DNA of 64,000 bases from positions 124,001 through 188,000 of the forward strand of contig CAVTLG010000010.1 in the NCBI GenBank assembly GCA_963735495.1, given 5' to 3'. The notes beneath the pieces are model-generated. The model was given only the letters and a program-made list of their open reading frames with translations. It had not been told where the DNA came from and did no database searches. This document shows positions 9,281 to 18,945 of the stretch, piece after piece. A program made the position numbers and the translations under genes. The DNA comes from CAVTLG01 sp963735495. Its GTDB lineage: Bacteria; Chloroflexota; Ktedonobacteria; Ktedonobacterales; Ktedonobacteraceae. The stretch's first letter is position 1; each line of letters opens with the position of its first letter.

Positions 9281-10624
9281 TCAGTCGTTTAAAGCCACGG
9301 CAGGCTCCAGTGGAACTCCTCTATCTGCTGCCGCTTCCTTTCTGGCGTACTCGCGCAGTCCCAGCAGCGCACAGAAGGAAATTGCACACATAATCACAAT
9401 ATACAGCGCTATCGGGACGAATGATTTATAGGCAGCGAAGAGCGCGACCGCAATCAACGGCGCGGGACCGCCAGCCGTAATGGAGGCGAATTGATAGCCG
9501 AGCGATGCACCTGTATAGCGCAACCTCGTTCCAAAATGCTCTGTGATCAGCGATGCTTCAATGCCATAGAGCCAGGCGTGGCAGATGCCGAGCGATACCA
9601 CGATACACAGGATCACAAGCAACGCATTCTTGGTATCCAGCAGTAGGAAATACGGAAACGCGAAGAGCGCCATCACGATGACGCCGATCATGAAGAGTCG
9701 CTTGCGTCCAATGCGATCCGAGAGCGCTCCAAATGTTGGCATCGCGATGAAGGCGAGTACGGCACCGATAATAATACCGGTGTAAAGTGTAGAGGATGCG
9801 ATTTGTAAGCCCTTACCGTACGTCAGAATATACGCCGAAAAGAGGTAAAATGGTGCCTGTTCCCCGGAGCGCAGCAGGGCGGTAAGGATAATCTCCCGCC
9901 AATTGTGTTGGATGACCTCGATCAACGGAGCCTTTGAGATGCGGTTCTCTGTTTTGATTTTCTCGAAGCTTGGTGTCTCCATAATGCGCAGGCGGATATA
10001 CAGGCCAATCAGAATGAGGATCGCGCTGAAGAAGAAGGGGATGCGCCAGCCGATGCTCAGGAACTGGCTTGCCGGGAAGATGGCCTGGCAGATAATGATG
10101 GCGATAGCCGCGAGGGCCAGGCCAACCGGGACGCCGGTCTGGGGCCAACTGGACCAGTAGCCGCGACGTCGTGAATTGCCATATTCCATGGATAGCAGTA
10201 CTGAGCCGCCCCATTCTCCACCCACACCAGCGCCCTGCAAGAAGCGCAAGACGGAAACAATGATCGGCGCTGCAACGCCGATTTGCGTATAGCCAGGCAC
10301 ACAACCCATCAGAAACGTGGCAATACCCATCAGTAACAGGGTGGTAATCAGTGTTGACTTGCGACCGACGCGATCACCGAACCAGCCAAAAAAAGCACCG
10401 CCGATGGGTCGCGCGGCGAAGCCAACAAAGTTCGTGGTGAACGCAAGGATGGTGCCTGCGACAGGGCTAAAGGTTGGGAAAAAGATTTTGCCAAATACTG
10501 ATGCGGCTAGCAGGTTGAATAAAAAGAAATCATACCACTCAATAGATGTTCCAACAGTACTGGCAAAGAGAACCGGAAGCATTTTTCGCGGTCCCGCGAC
10601 GTTTTCGGATGAGGTAACTGCCAT
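9281..10624 (-). CDS. MFS transporter, metabolite:H+ symporter type
   Basis: Twelve-TM proton-coupled carrier of the shikimate/ketoglutarate/proline-betaine (MHS) branch, 447 aa. ATG 10624 follows AGGAGG; the protein then begins AVTSSENVAGPRKMLP and enters TM1 with the family phrase TSIEWYDFFLF. The loop 2-3 motif GWFGDRVGRKST and the second-half copy GALSDRIGRKRLF are both present, as is RFLQGAGVGGEWGGSVLL. Substrate cannot be read from the sequence. It is divergent from ohr. Confidence 0.92.
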   Translation of the reverse strand: MAVTSSENVAGPRKMLPVLFASTVGTSIEWYDFFLFNLLAASVFGKIFFPTFSPVAGTILAFTTNFVGFAARPIGGAFFGWFGDRVGRKSTLITTLLLMGIATFLMGCVPGYTQIGVAAPIIVSVLRFLQGAGVGGEWGGSVLLSMEYGNSRRRGYWSSWPQTGVPVGLALAAIAIIICQAIFPASQFLSIGWRIPFFFSAILILIGLYIRLRIMETPSFEKIKTENRISKAPLIEVIQHNWREIILTALLRSGEQAPFYLFSAYILTYGKGLQIASSTLYTGIIIGAVLAFIAMPTFGALSDRIGRKRLFMIGVIVMALFAFPYFLLLDTKNALLVILCIVVSLGICHAWLYGIEASLITEHFGTRLRYTGASLGYQFASITAGGPAPLIAVALFAAYKSFVPIALYIVIMCAISFCALLGLREYARKEAAADRGVPLEPAVALND

Positions 10625-10850
10625 AGTTTTGTATTCCTCCTGATATGGAAAACACGCGTTCAGTAACAGGTACACGCTACAATGCGTATAAGCTTCTGCT
10701 GGCAAGTTTAACATAAATGCTGTAAATAGTCCATAAATGGAGCTGCGCTTGTTTTTTCTACCTGACAGACTCTGGTTAAATAATCTCGTTTTGTTGAGCT
10801 TTTATGCATTTTAGCGTTTTCACTCCTGGCGAGTTTATCTATTTTTAGCC

Positions 10851-10856
10851 TATAAT
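10851..10856 (+). promoter_or_regulatory. Probable -10 box of ohr
   Basis: A perfect TATAAT about 50 bases upstream of the ohr start; no good -35 hexamer is at the right distance. The 282-base gap 10625-10906 separates ohr from the divergent MFS gene, for which no clear promoter was seen. Confidence 0.4.
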
Positions 10857-10906
10857 TGAGAGGTAATACTCATATGTAACTCTTGGAAGGAGTGAAGAAA
10901 AAGCAC

Positions 10907-11347
10907 ATGAAGATTCTTTATACGGCTGAAGTGACGGTAAGCGGAGGACGTGAGGGACAGGCGCGGTCCTCAGACGGTAATCTCGTTGTGAACCTGCGTA
11001 CCCCTAAGGATATGGGTGGATCAGGCGACCAGGGCACTAACCCGGAGCAGCTCTTTGCTGCTGGTTATGCGGCCTGTTTCCAGTCGGCGCTCATGACGGT
11101 AGCTCGTCGCCAACACCAGGATGCTAGCCAGTCGGTTATCACCTCGAAAGTGGGTATTGGACCGACTGGAGATGGCGCATTTGGACTCGAAGTTGAGTTA
11201 CATATTCAGTTGCCGGGCGTGGAGAAAGCCACAGGCGCGCAACTCATCGAGCTTGCTCACAAGGTTTGCCCTTACTCTAATGCCACGCGCGGCAATATCC
11301 CTGTCCGACTCTTCCTTGACGAGGAATTGTTGCCAGCCTCTTCCTAA
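10907..11347 (+). CDS. ohr: Organic hydroperoxide resistance protein (OsmC/Ohr)
   Basis: Thiol peroxidase that reduces organic hydroperoxides, 146 aa, cytoplasmic dimer in known relatives. ATG 10907 follows GGAAGGAG. The two active cysteines are visible: Cys57 in AAGYAACFQSAL and Cys121 in HKVCPYSNATRGN. The catalytic Arg is expected in the N-terminal strand region (GQARSSDGNL). It converges with msrA, giving a small oxidative-damage pair. Confidence 0.95.
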   Translation: MKILYTAEVTVSGGREGQARSSDGNLVVNLRTPKDMGGSGDQGTNPEQLFAAGYAACFQSALMTVARRQHQDASQSVITSKVGIGPTGDGAFGLEVELHIQLPGVEKATGAQLIELAHKVCPYSNATRGNIPVRLFLDEELLPASS

Positions 11348-11400
11348 AATGGTGTCGTATTGGCATCGGTAGATGATCGTGAGGGGCATAACTGGCGCAA

Positions 11401-11943
11401 TCAGGCTTCTTTTAAGACGCGCTTGTATTCCCGCAAGAGCTTCTGCACCTTTGGATCTATAATAACCTGGCAATAGCCTTGATTGGGATTTCTATCATAA
11501 TAATCTTTATGGTAGTCCTCGGCTGGGTAGAAATTGCTGAAAGGCACGATCTCAGTGACGACAGGATTTTTATAACTTCCCGATTTTTCTAACGCAGCTT
11601 TTGAAGCCAGCGCAGTCTCTTTTTGTGCGTCATTGTGGTAGAAAATTGCTGAGCGGTATTGCGTCCCGATATCATTGCCCTGACGATTTAGCGTTGTCGG
11701 ATCATGCATATGCCAGAAGATCTCCAGCAACGTCTCATAGGAGATGACAGAGGGATCGTACTCGATCTGTGTTCCCTCTGCCGCACCCGTTCTGCCCGTA
11801 CATACTTCTTGATAGGAAGGGTTTGCCACCTTGGAAGCTGCATATCCCGAAGTCACGGATATCACGCCCTTGAGCCTCTTAAAAATTGCCTCTGTACACC
11901 AGAAGCAGCCTCCAGCCAGAGTGGCAGTATCATACTGAGCCAT
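11401..11943 (-). CDS. msrA: Peptide methionine-S-sulfoxide reductase
   Basis: Reduces the S-epimer of methionine sulfoxide in proteins, 180 aa. The catalytic motif GCFWC places the nucleophilic Cys at residue 13; NPSYQEVCTGRTGAAE and the YHKDYYDRNPNQGYC end block are also typical. Two adjacent ATGs exist (11946 and 11943); 11943 gives the better spacing to GAGG. A resolving cysteine may be the one in the QGYC sequence. Confidence 0.96.
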   Translation of the reverse strand: MAQYDTATLAGGCFWCTEAIFKRLKGVISVTSGYAASKVANPSYQEVCTGRTGAAEGTQIEYDPSVISYETLLEIFWHMHDPTTLNRQGNDIGTQYRSAIFYHNDAQKETALASKAALEKSGSYKNPVVTEIVPFSNFYPAEDYHKDYYDRNPNQGYCQVIIDPKVQKLLREYKRVLKEA

Positions 11944-12116
11944 CATATACCTCTCTTCTTTACTCTGTGTCTTGTTTGCTCTCTTCACAGTACCATGAAA
12001 TGCTATCGATGGCAACTCTCTCTACTGCCAGTAGAGATATTACACCGCTCAATCAACGTAATGAGCGGGATGTATGGGGCAATGGTCAAGAGGTATCCAA
12101 CTGGAAAGGTGTCGTA

Positions 12117-13052
12117 TCAGATTGCGTCAATCACCTCAATTTCCATCCATTCAATCAACTTCTTAGCTGGGAATGTGATCACCTTCCAGAGGAAAGCGAA
12201 GCTTAGCATTAACACGCCAAGCGCTAAAAGAAGGATGATTACGATGACAAAACCATTGAGGCTCTGGGTATGAAAGATATGTTCAGCAAGAATGTACAGG
12301 TTAAATCCTGTAATCACGGCAAGGAAAAGACCGAAGGCATAGACGATCAGATGTAGCAAAAAAACCAGGAGGCGCTGCATCGCACTGATCACGCCGGGGA
12401 TCAGCAGCTTCAAAATGATCGAGACCAGACCCTTGCCACCGACTATGTCGCTACCTGCTAGCAACACGATAAAGAAGCAGCCAAGCAGCATCAGAACCCA
12501 ATTTTGCCTGGAGTATGGAGAGACCAGCGATGAAAGCGTGAGTAGTACGAACACCCACTCGCCAATGTCATACGCATCGCTGAGAGTCCCTGAGACGTAT
12601 GGCACGCTTTTTTTGAAAAATGCAAGCACCTGTTGGAGAAAGTTGTAAGCTTTAATTGTGCCTTCCATAACTGCATCGGGCGACCTTTCTTTACTCAGAT
12701 GTAAGCTTGCACCTCTTGCCACTGCTTGTGGAAATGTCACAAAAAAGGCTACCAGTGGGATGAGATAATGCCAGTAGGTAGAACTATTTTTGGGGATTGT
12801 ATGGGCATCCGGTGCACCACCAGTGATGGTCAAAGGGAACGTTGCAAACCATCCCTCCTTGTGCCATTGGGCTAAGTTTGACTCCAGAGAGTAGGCGCTC
12901 CCATAGATCAAGAGGCAGGCAAAGAATGTGATGAAGATAAAGTAGAGAAGAGTCACTCGGATGAATGCCCAACTACGACAGTTATAGAGAAAAATGCCAA
13001 TCATGACTAGTGAATAGACATAATAGCCTACGATGGCCGAATTTGAAGACAT
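12117..13052 (-). CDS. Polytopic membrane protein, unknown
   Basis: 311 aa with a good AAAGGAGG ribosome site. About eight hydrophobic segments are visible, including two near the N-terminus and a strongly hydrophobic C-terminal third. The C-terminus is acidic-amphipathic (KLIEWMEIEVIDAI). I do not recognise the family. It lies 26 bases downstream of a small lipoprotein gene on the same strand, probably one transcript. Confidence 0.75.
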   Translation of the reverse strand: MSSNSAIVGYYVYSLVMIGIFLYNCRSWAFIRVTLLYFIFITFFACLLIYGSAYSLESNLAQWHKEGWFATFPLTITGGAPDAHTIPKNSSTYWHYLIPLVAFFVTFPQAVARGASLHLSKERSPDAVMEGTIKAYNFLQQVLAFFKKSVPYVSGTLSDAYDIGEWVFVLLTLSSLVSPYSRQNWVLMLLGCFFIVLLAGSDIVGGKGLVSIILKLLIPGVISAMQRLLVFLLHLIVYAFGLFLAVITGFNLYILAEHIFHTQSLNGFVIVIILLLALGVLMLSFAFLWKVITFPAKKLIEWMEIEVIDAI

Positions 13053-13078
13053 GAAAAGCCTCCTTTAGTTTGTATTCA

Positions 13079-13576
13079 TTAGTATCTGAGGGCGATGATT
13101 ATCATGATGATCAATAAGACTATGCTAATTGTTACTGCGATAACCGTTATAGCTGTTGATGCACTTGCCTTGTCATCTGCTCCACGGGCTGAGAATGTCC
13201 ATGCAAAGATGCCCATGATCAGCGCGAAGATGCTCATCAAAAGAGCGCCAGGAATGATAATATGACCAACTGAAATGATGTTCGCATCTTTACTTTGCTT
13301 CGTTGTTACCGCTGTAGCTGTGGCGTCGAGATTGGCCTGGGTGCCAGCCTGCACTGTGGCAGTAGCGTCGAGATTGGCTTGAGCGCTATTTTGTGCTTGA
13401 GCGGTAGCCTGAATATTGTTCGTTGTGTCGTTACTGGCGCAACTGTTAACATTCACGACGCCTTCGCACTGTTGGTCGGTACTGTTGGTGGTACATGCAG
13501 AAATCCCTATGATGATAAGGAAGCAAAGTACCAGGATCGCCCCTGTTTTTTGTCTCCAATGCTGGATGGGTTGCAT
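13079..13576 (-). CDS. Putative lipoprotein with Ala/Thr-rich repeat and C-terminal TM helices
   Basis: 165 aa from ATG 13576, preceded by AAAGG. Residues 11-27 form a lipoprotein signal with ISAC at Cys28. A low-complexity stretch holds two copies of a QANLDATAT unit. Two hydrophobic segments follow (IIIPGALLMSIFALIMGIFA and ITVIAVTISIVLLIIMIIIA), so the protein is both lipidated and membrane-spanning. Function is unknown. It is probably co-transcribed with the 311-aa membrane protein, and a common envelope role is only a guess. Confidence 0.72.
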   Translation of the reverse strand: MQPIQHWRQKTGAILVLCFLIIIGISACTTNSTDQQCEGVVNVNSCASNDTTNNIQATAQAQNSAQANLDATATVQAGTQANLDATATAVTTKQSKDANIISVGHIIIPGALLMSIFALIMGIFAWTFSARGADDKASASTAITVIAVTISIVLLIIMIIIALRY

Positions 13577-13843
13577 ATTGTTTCCTTTCCAGGTAAGCTC
13601 GGGAAGTCCCTCGCATATTTTCTCCCGCATGTTAACGTTTCTCAACTCTCGAAAAAGTATCCTACTTGTGTAAATGCTGATTCATGATGAGAAAATCACT
13701 GGTTCTGCACAATCTTTCTCGACTATTTCTTGCATTAATTATGTCTTGAGGTGTGATAAAATACGATAGTAGAACCAATCAATTGGCCATCACTTTGATG
13801 ATCATGCCATTGTCGAAACACGCTACTAGAGGGGGAGGATACT

Positions 13844-16255
13844 ATGGGAGATGCGCAACAGATGAGCCTGGGATGGCGCTTAAAGCGGGAACGAGAAAGT
13901 CATTATTGGACGCAAGCGCAGTTGGCAGCGAAAACCGGCGGCTCGGTTCCCAGCATCAATCGCTGGGAACATGATCGAGTCAGGCCCCGACAAGATATGC
14001 TTAATCTGCTCACTGAAGTGTTTGGTAGACCACCTGAACGTTGGGGAACTGAGAGATCGCTTCTTTGGAACGTGCCGTTCTTACGCAATCCGTACTTTAC
14101 TGGCCGCGATCAGACACTGCTGCGTCTGCATCAAGCCCTTAGCGCTGATAAAGTCATTGCTGCGAGTCAGATCCGCGTGCTCAGTGGGCTAGGCGGTATT
14201 GGCAAGACGCAAACCGCCATCGAGTATGCCTATCGTTATGCCAACGAATATGAAGCCGTGTTATGGGTGCGCGCCGACTCTCGTGAAGCATTGATCTCCG
14301 ATTTTGCTTCGCTCGCTATGACGCTCGCTTTGCCGGAAAAAGAGGAGGTTGATCAATTCCTCGTAGGAACGGCGGTTAAACGCTGGCTGCAAGAGCATGG
14401 TCCCTGGCTTTTGATCTTTGATAACGCTGATGAACTGGCGATGGTTTCAGACTTTCTGCCTCGACGGGCTGGCGGAGCTGTAGTGTTGACTACCCGCTCC
14501 CAGATCACGGGTCTACATATCAAGAAGATAAGTATGGAAAAGATGAGTCAGGAGGAAGCCGTCGCTTTTCTATTACAACGCGACACTTCTAGCGGAGATA
14601 AGGATGGAGCAGAAATTCCTGCCAGGAGTGTGTCTGATAGGGAGTGGTGTGCAGCGCAAAAGCTTTGGGAAGTGATGGATGGGTTGCCGCTGGCGTTGGA
14701 CCAGGCACGTGCGTATACCGAGGCAAGACAGTGCAGCCTCAGCGATTATGTGGACCTCTATCGCAATCACCGCAATGTCCTGTTGCGAGAACGTGGGGAG
14801 CCAGTCCCAGAGCATCCCGATGCAGTGGCAAACACCTTGTCTCTCTCGTTTCAGCGCGTGGAGCAGAAGAATCCAGTTGCCGCTGAGTTGCTGCGACTCT
14901 GTGCCTTCTTCTCCCCTGATGCCATTCCTAAAGAACTTATCACCATAGGATCGACTTATTTCACGACTTCTCTCCAGTCCCAGACTCCTTCAGCCTTGTT
15001 GCTGAATGACGCAATCAGTACGCTGCGCACTTACTCATTAGTGCAACGTGATCCAACCACGCTGATGCTTTCTATGCATCGGCTGGTGCAGGCCGTGCTC
15101 CTGGACGAGTTAGAGGAGACGGAAATGCGCACTTGGCGCGCGCGCTCAATACTGACCGTCAACGCGGCGTTTCCCCACCCGGAGCATAGTACCTGGCCGC
15201 TGTGTGAGCAGCTACTCCCTCATGCCTTGCTCGCTGCTCAAGAGATCGAGCGGCAGCACATCATCAGCGAGGAGGCAGGGCATTTGCTTCACGAGACAGC
15301 TACCTATCTCCAGGATCGTGCACGCTATCAGGAGGCAGGGCCGCTCTATCAGCAGGCTCTGCACATCCGTGAGCAGCAATTAGGACCAGAGCATCCCGAT
15401 GTGGCGACTTCGCTCAACGGTCTGGGTAATCTCTACCAGAGACAAGGGAAATATGCAGAAGCGGAGCCGCTCTATCAGCGTGCTCTGCACATCTGGGGCC
15501 AACAATCGGGGCCAGAGCATCCCGAAGTTGCCACTTCGCTTAATGGTCTGGGCAATCTCTATCGTGAGCAAGGGAAATATGCGGAAGCGGAGCCGCTCTT
15601 CCAGCGTGCCGTGCGCCTGCGAGAGCAACAATTAGAACCGGATCACCCGCTGATCGCGTATCCGCTTAACAATCTGGCGATCCTCTACTTCGAGCAGGGG
15701 AAGTATGGCGAAGCTGGTCAGCTCTTCCAACGCGCCTTGCAGATTTGGGAGCGGCACCTGGAACCAGAACATCCCCTGGTGGCCTATTCGCTCAATAACC
15801 TGGGTGAAACCTACCGTAAGCAGGGAAAATATAGTGAGGCCGGGCAACTCTATCAGCGCACTCTGGATATCTGGGGACAGCAGTCGGGATCAGAGCATCC
15901 TCTAGCTGCCTATTCACTCAACGGTCTGGCCAATCTCTACTTTGAGCAGGGAAAGTGTGCCCAGGCGGAGCCGCTCTATCTACGCGCCTTGCAGATTTGG
16001 GAACTGCAAGAGACCCAGCACCCGGAGATGGCGGCAGTTATCCATGATCTGGCGATCTTTTATGAAACTCAGCATCGCCAACAGGAAGCACTATCCCTCT
16101 ATCGACGTGCTCTGGCAATTCGTGAGCGCGCCTTTGGTCCGGCTCACCCAAAGACGCAAGAAACACAGGAACATCTCACCATTTTACTACGAGCTATGGA
16201 TTGCGACGCTCTATCACCTCTTCTGGAGATATCCTCCCGAGAGCAGGAGGCGTGA
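13844..16255 (+). CDS. STAND NTPase: XRE HTH - NB-ARC - TPR
   Basis: 803-aa signal-transduction ATPase. Residues 8-60 form an XRE-type helix-turn-helix (WTQAQLAAKTGGSVPSINRWE). The NB-ARC domain has Walker A GLGGIGKT at 115-122 and Walker B WLLIFDNADEL near 190, followed by the LTTRS sensor and DGLPLALDQARAY (GxP motif). The C-terminal 300 residues are tandem 42-residue kinesin-light-chain-like TPRs (HP..A.SLNGLGNLY...GKYAEAEPLYQRAL), about seven of them. Ligand binding by the repeats would trigger NTP-driven oligomerisation. The output may be transcriptional through the HTH; related architectures also serve in defence. ATG follows GGGGGAGG. Confidence 0.93.
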   Translation: MGDAQQMSLGWRLKRERESHYWTQAQLAAKTGGSVPSINRWEHDRVRPRQDMLNLLTEVFGRPPERWGTERSLLWNVPFLRNPYFTGRDQTLLRLHQALSADKVIAASQIRVLSGLGGIGKTQTAIEYAYRYANEYEAVLWVRADSREALISDFASLAMTLALPEKEEVDQFLVGTAVKRWLQEHGPWLLIFDNADELAMVSDFLPRRAGGAVVLTTRSQITGLHIKKISMEKMSQEEAVAFLLQRDTSSGDKDGAEIPARSVSDREWCAAQKLWEVMDGLPLALDQARAYTEARQCSLSDYVDLYRNHRNVLLRERGEPVPEHPDAVANTLSLSFQRVEQKNPVAAELLRLCAFFSPDAIPKELITIGSTYFTTSLQSQTPSALLLNDAISTLRTYSLVQRDPTTLMLSMHRLVQAVLLDELEETEMRTWRARSILTVNAAFPHPEHSTWPLCEQLLPHALLAAQEIERQHIISEEAGHLLHETATYLQDRARYQEAGPLYQQALHIREQQLGPEHPDVATSLNGLGNLYQRQGKYAEAEPLYQRALHIWGQQSGPEHPEVATSLNGLGNLYREQGKYAEAEPLFQRAVRLREQQLEPDHPLIAYPLNNLAILYFEQGKYGEAGQLFQRALQIWERHLEPEHPLVAYSLNNLGETYRKQGKYSEAGQLYQRTLDIWGQQSGSEHPLAAYSLNGLANLYFEQGKCAQAEPLYLRALQIWELQETQHPEMAAVIHDLAIFYETQHRQQEALSLYRRALAIRERAFGPAHPKTQETQEHLTILLRAMDCDALSPLLEISSREQEA

Positions 16256-16456
16256 AAGATAGCTCAAGATGCTAGAAATTTTTGAGCAAAAAAGCATAAC
16301 TGTGACAAACCAATGTGGCAGGTGACAGAAATGTCCATGTAACAATCTCGCAGCATAAAAACAGCGACACTGCTCCATCATCATGTTGTGAAGCAATGCC
16401 GACGTTTTATTGTATGCAGTGACCAGGTCAAGTCACGCTCAGTGGAGGCAATGTAA

Positions 16457-16633
16457 CTACGACTGGAAGATCACTTCATGCAGCCGGTGATACTCTGAAC
16501 GGGAACGCTGCCGCCTGCGAGCGGCTCTACTCATCGCGCTGTGCCGATACAGATACATATTTACTATGAACATGAGCCCGCAGGCTCCTATCGCGATCAC
16601 TATCGCTATGAAAACAAAGAATGTTGCCAGCAT
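16457..16633 (-). CDS. Small single-TM basic membrane protein
   Basis: 58 codons, with ATG 16633 ten bases after GAGAGG. Residues 3-27 are one hydrophobic helix (FFVFIAIVIAIGACGLMFIV); the remainder is Arg-rich (SRAARRRQRSRSEY). No family recognised. It stands alone between the STAND gene and xylB. The surrounding gaps 16256-16456 and 16634-17022 contain nothing else I can support. Confidence 0.5.
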   Translation of the reverse strand: MLATFFVFIAIVIAIGACGLMFIVNMYLYRHSAMSRAARRRQRSRSEYHRLHEVIFQS

Positions 16634-17022
16634 GGATATGCTACCTCTCTACCAGGGGATGAGGACCTGCTCATCGTAGCCTCCCTCTGTTCCTGATAGA
16701 CTAAGCATACAGCCATATCACTGCCAATGAACTGCCCTACTCTGACGAAAAAGTGACATGGGTCACAAAGTTGGGGAGAGCAAACCTCTCTCGCACTATT
16801 TTCCTGCCTGGACTGTGCAACATGTAGCAATTTGGCGTACAATCAAGCGTGTAGCTCTCTGCCTGCAATGGGCATGGGTGTTGGGATCTCTATCCTTGTG
16901 GGGAAATGTTGGGAAATCGGATAGGGGGTGTTACCTGGCGTGCATCGGCTATGCTGTTTCCTGCTCATGGACGGGGAGCCTGAAAACATGAAATATTTCT
17001 ATGGTGTAAAGGAGCACACTGT

Positions 17023-18561
17023 ATGCAAACACTTCTCGGGCTTGATCTCGGTACGACTGGCGTCAAAGCGGCCCTTTTTGCCACGGATGATGGGCGTGTT
17101 ATTGCCGATGCTTTTTTTGATTATCCGCTCTATCATCCCCATCCAGGTTGGGCAGAGCAAAATCCCGCTGAATGGTGGCAGGCTACTATTGCGGCGATTC
17201 GAGCCTGTCTTGCTGTTGGTGCTACGCGCGGTGCTCAGGCTGCTGATGTGCGTGGGGTAGGGCTATCTGGTCAAATGCACGGCGTTGTGTTGCTGGATGA
17301 GCAGCAGCAGGTATTGCGTCCTTGTATTATCTGGGCGGATCAGCGCAGTGACGCGCAGTGCCGCTGGATAACCGAGCGTGTGGGCGCAAGCAAGCTCATT
17401 GACTATGTCAGTAATCCCGCGCTGACGGGCTTCACGGCTCCCAAGCTCCTGTGGGTACGTGATAACGAGCCAGAGCTGTTCGCCAGGGCGCGTAAGCTGT
17501 TGTTGCCCAAGGACTACATCCGTTATTTGCTTACCGGCGTGCAGGCGATGGAGATTTCTGACGCGGCTGGTACTTGCTTGCTTGATGTGAAGCATGGGGT
17601 ATGGTCGCAAGAGGTGCTGAAGGCGCTGGAACTTGATCCGGCGTTATTGCCGCCAGTGGTACCAGCGGACGCGGCCAGTGGCACGATTACCGCAGAGGTA
17701 GCTGCGCTAACGGGTTTACCAGTTGGCACGCCAGTTGCTGGTGGTGGAGCTGACAACGCGTGTGGCGCTGTTGGCAATGGTGTGGTTGTACCTGGTCTGG
17801 CCCTGGTTTCTGTTGGGACGAGTGGTATCGTGCTGGCCTATGCAAATACGCCGCAGGTCGATACATCAGGCCCTGTACCGCGCGTGCATACTTTCAACCA
17901 TGCTGTACCCAATGCCTGGTATCTTATGGGCGTAACGCAGGGGGCTGGTCTGTCACTGCGCTGGGTGCGTGATAATATTGGGCTGCCAGAGCAGGCGTTA
18001 GAGCGCTGGACTGGTACTGATGCGTATACGACGCTGGAAAAAGAGGCGCAGAGCGTGCCACCTGGCTGTGATGGTTTGATCTTCTTGCCGTACTTGCAGG
18101 GCGAACGTACTCCGCACCTGGATGCTTATGCGCGTGGTGGTTGGATTGGTCTCACGGCCAGCCATGACCGGCGTCACCTTGTGCGCTCCGTCCTGGAAGG
18201 TGTGGCCTTTAGCTTGAAGGATTGTTTTGCTATTATCCGTGAGCAAGGCTTGCGGCTTGATCAGTTGCGTGCTACCGGTGGTGGGGCTAAAAGCCCGTTA
18301 TGGCGGCAAATCATTGCGGACGTGTTGGGGGTTGAATTAGTGACGACGAATGCAACAGAGGGACCGGCCTTCGGTGCGGCACTATTAGCCGGTGTGGCCG
18401 GTGGTGTCTATGCTTCGGTACAGGAGGCGTGTGAGCAAACCGTGCGGGTACTTGAGCGGACAGAGCCTCGTGCCGAGGTTGCGCCTGCATATGCTCAAGC
18501 ATATGAGACATACAAGGCGCTCTACCCGGCGCTCAAACCTATTATTAGTCGACCGCTTTAA
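17023..18561 (+). CDS. xylB: Xylulokinase, FGGY family
   Basis: Phosphorylates D-xylulose to xylulose 5-phosphate for the pentose phosphate pathway, 512 aa. ATG follows AAAGGAG. The N-terminal ATPase fold begins LLGLDLGTTGVKAALF; the substrate segment has GLSGQMHGVVLLD and IIWADQRSDAQC, characteristic of xylulokinases rather than glycerol kinases; NPALTGFTAPKLLW follows. The second domain has RATGGGAKSPLWRQIIADV. No xylose isomerase is nearby. A rhamnulokinase-like use is conceivable given the adjoining rhamnose genes but the motifs favour xylulose. Confidence 0.92.
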   Translation: MQTLLGLDLGTTGVKAALFATDDGRVIADAFFDYPLYHPHPGWAEQNPAEWWQATIAAIRACLAVGATRGAQAADVRGVGLSGQMHGVVLLDEQQQVLRPCIIWADQRSDAQCRWITERVGASKLIDYVSNPALTGFTAPKLLWVRDNEPELFARARKLLLPKDYIRYLLTGVQAMEISDAAGTCLLDVKHGVWSQEVLKALELDPALLPPVVPADAASGTITAEVAALTGLPVGTPVAGGGADNACGAVGNGVVVPGLALVSVGTSGIVLAYANTPQVDTSGPVPRVHTFNHAVPNAWYLMGVTQGAGLSLRWVRDNIGLPEQALERWTGTDAYTTLEKEAQSVPPGCDGLIFLPYLQGERTPHLDAYARGGWIGLTASHDRRHLVRSVLEGVAFSLKDCFAIIREQGLRLDQLRATGGGAKSPLWRQIIADVLGVELVTTNATEGPAFGAALLAGVAGGVYASVQEACEQTVRVLERTEPRAEVAPAYAQAYETYKALYPALKPIISRPL

Positions 18562-18689
18562 GCGCCTATCCGCAAAGCGCAAGACGGTCACACTGATAAA
18601 AACAAACGAGGGGGCACCGTGCCAACTTGAGCCAGAGCGCGAAATCTCTCTTCTTTTTTGAAATTGCGCTTTCTACAAGCTGCTTGCAC

Positions 18690-18743
18690 TTGACAAACAA
18701 AAAGTTGTTGCGTATCATTGTTTCATGGGAATGAAACGTTTCA
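18690..18743 (+). promoter_or_regulatory. Promoter with LacI-type operator for the rhamnosidase gene
   Basis: TTGACA (18690-18695), 17-base spacer, TATCAT (18713-18718), then the perfect palindrome TGAAACGTTTCA (18732-18743) at the expected transcription start. An overlapping wider symmetry, GTTTCAT with ATGAAAC, covers 18719-18737. The same arrangement occurs in front of the rhamnose transporter operon. Together with the leader this fills the gap 18562-19031. Confidence 0.8.
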
Positions 18744-18870
18744 ATTCCCCAGAACACGCGAGAGTATAGCGACTTATTCCTATCCGGTGCCCTGCTCTCA
18801 GCACTCGCAGGAAGCGAGCAGCATCACTAGCAAGTTTCCTATCAAGGAAGAAGGAGGTTTGTTTTCACGT

Positions 18871-18945
18871 ATGCATGCATGTGTTCTTTCTGTGCATATT
18901 TCCCTCCGTTCGTGCCGATGCAGTAGTCCAGACAAGAACACATGA
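18871..18945 (+). other. Leader ORF inside a long 5'-UTR inverted repeat
   Basis: The untranslated leader of the rhamnosidase mRNA is about 300 nt. It contains an 11-base perfect inverted repeat (18878-18888 with 18934-18944) and, spanning it, a 24-codon ORF with four cysteines that follows an AAGGAGG box by about 14 bases. This could be a leader peptide or an mRNA structure, or chance. Confidence 0.3.

Noticed and set aside
16262..16287. GCTCAA...TTGAGC hairpin after the STAND gene
   Set aside because: The stem is short and is followed by A rather than T on the coding strand, so it is not a convincing terminator.
17023..18561. Assignment of the FGGY kinase as rhamnulokinase because of the rhamnose genes nearby
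   Set aside because: The SGQMHG and WADQRS motifs and the NPALTGFTAPKLLW segment fit xylulokinase better.
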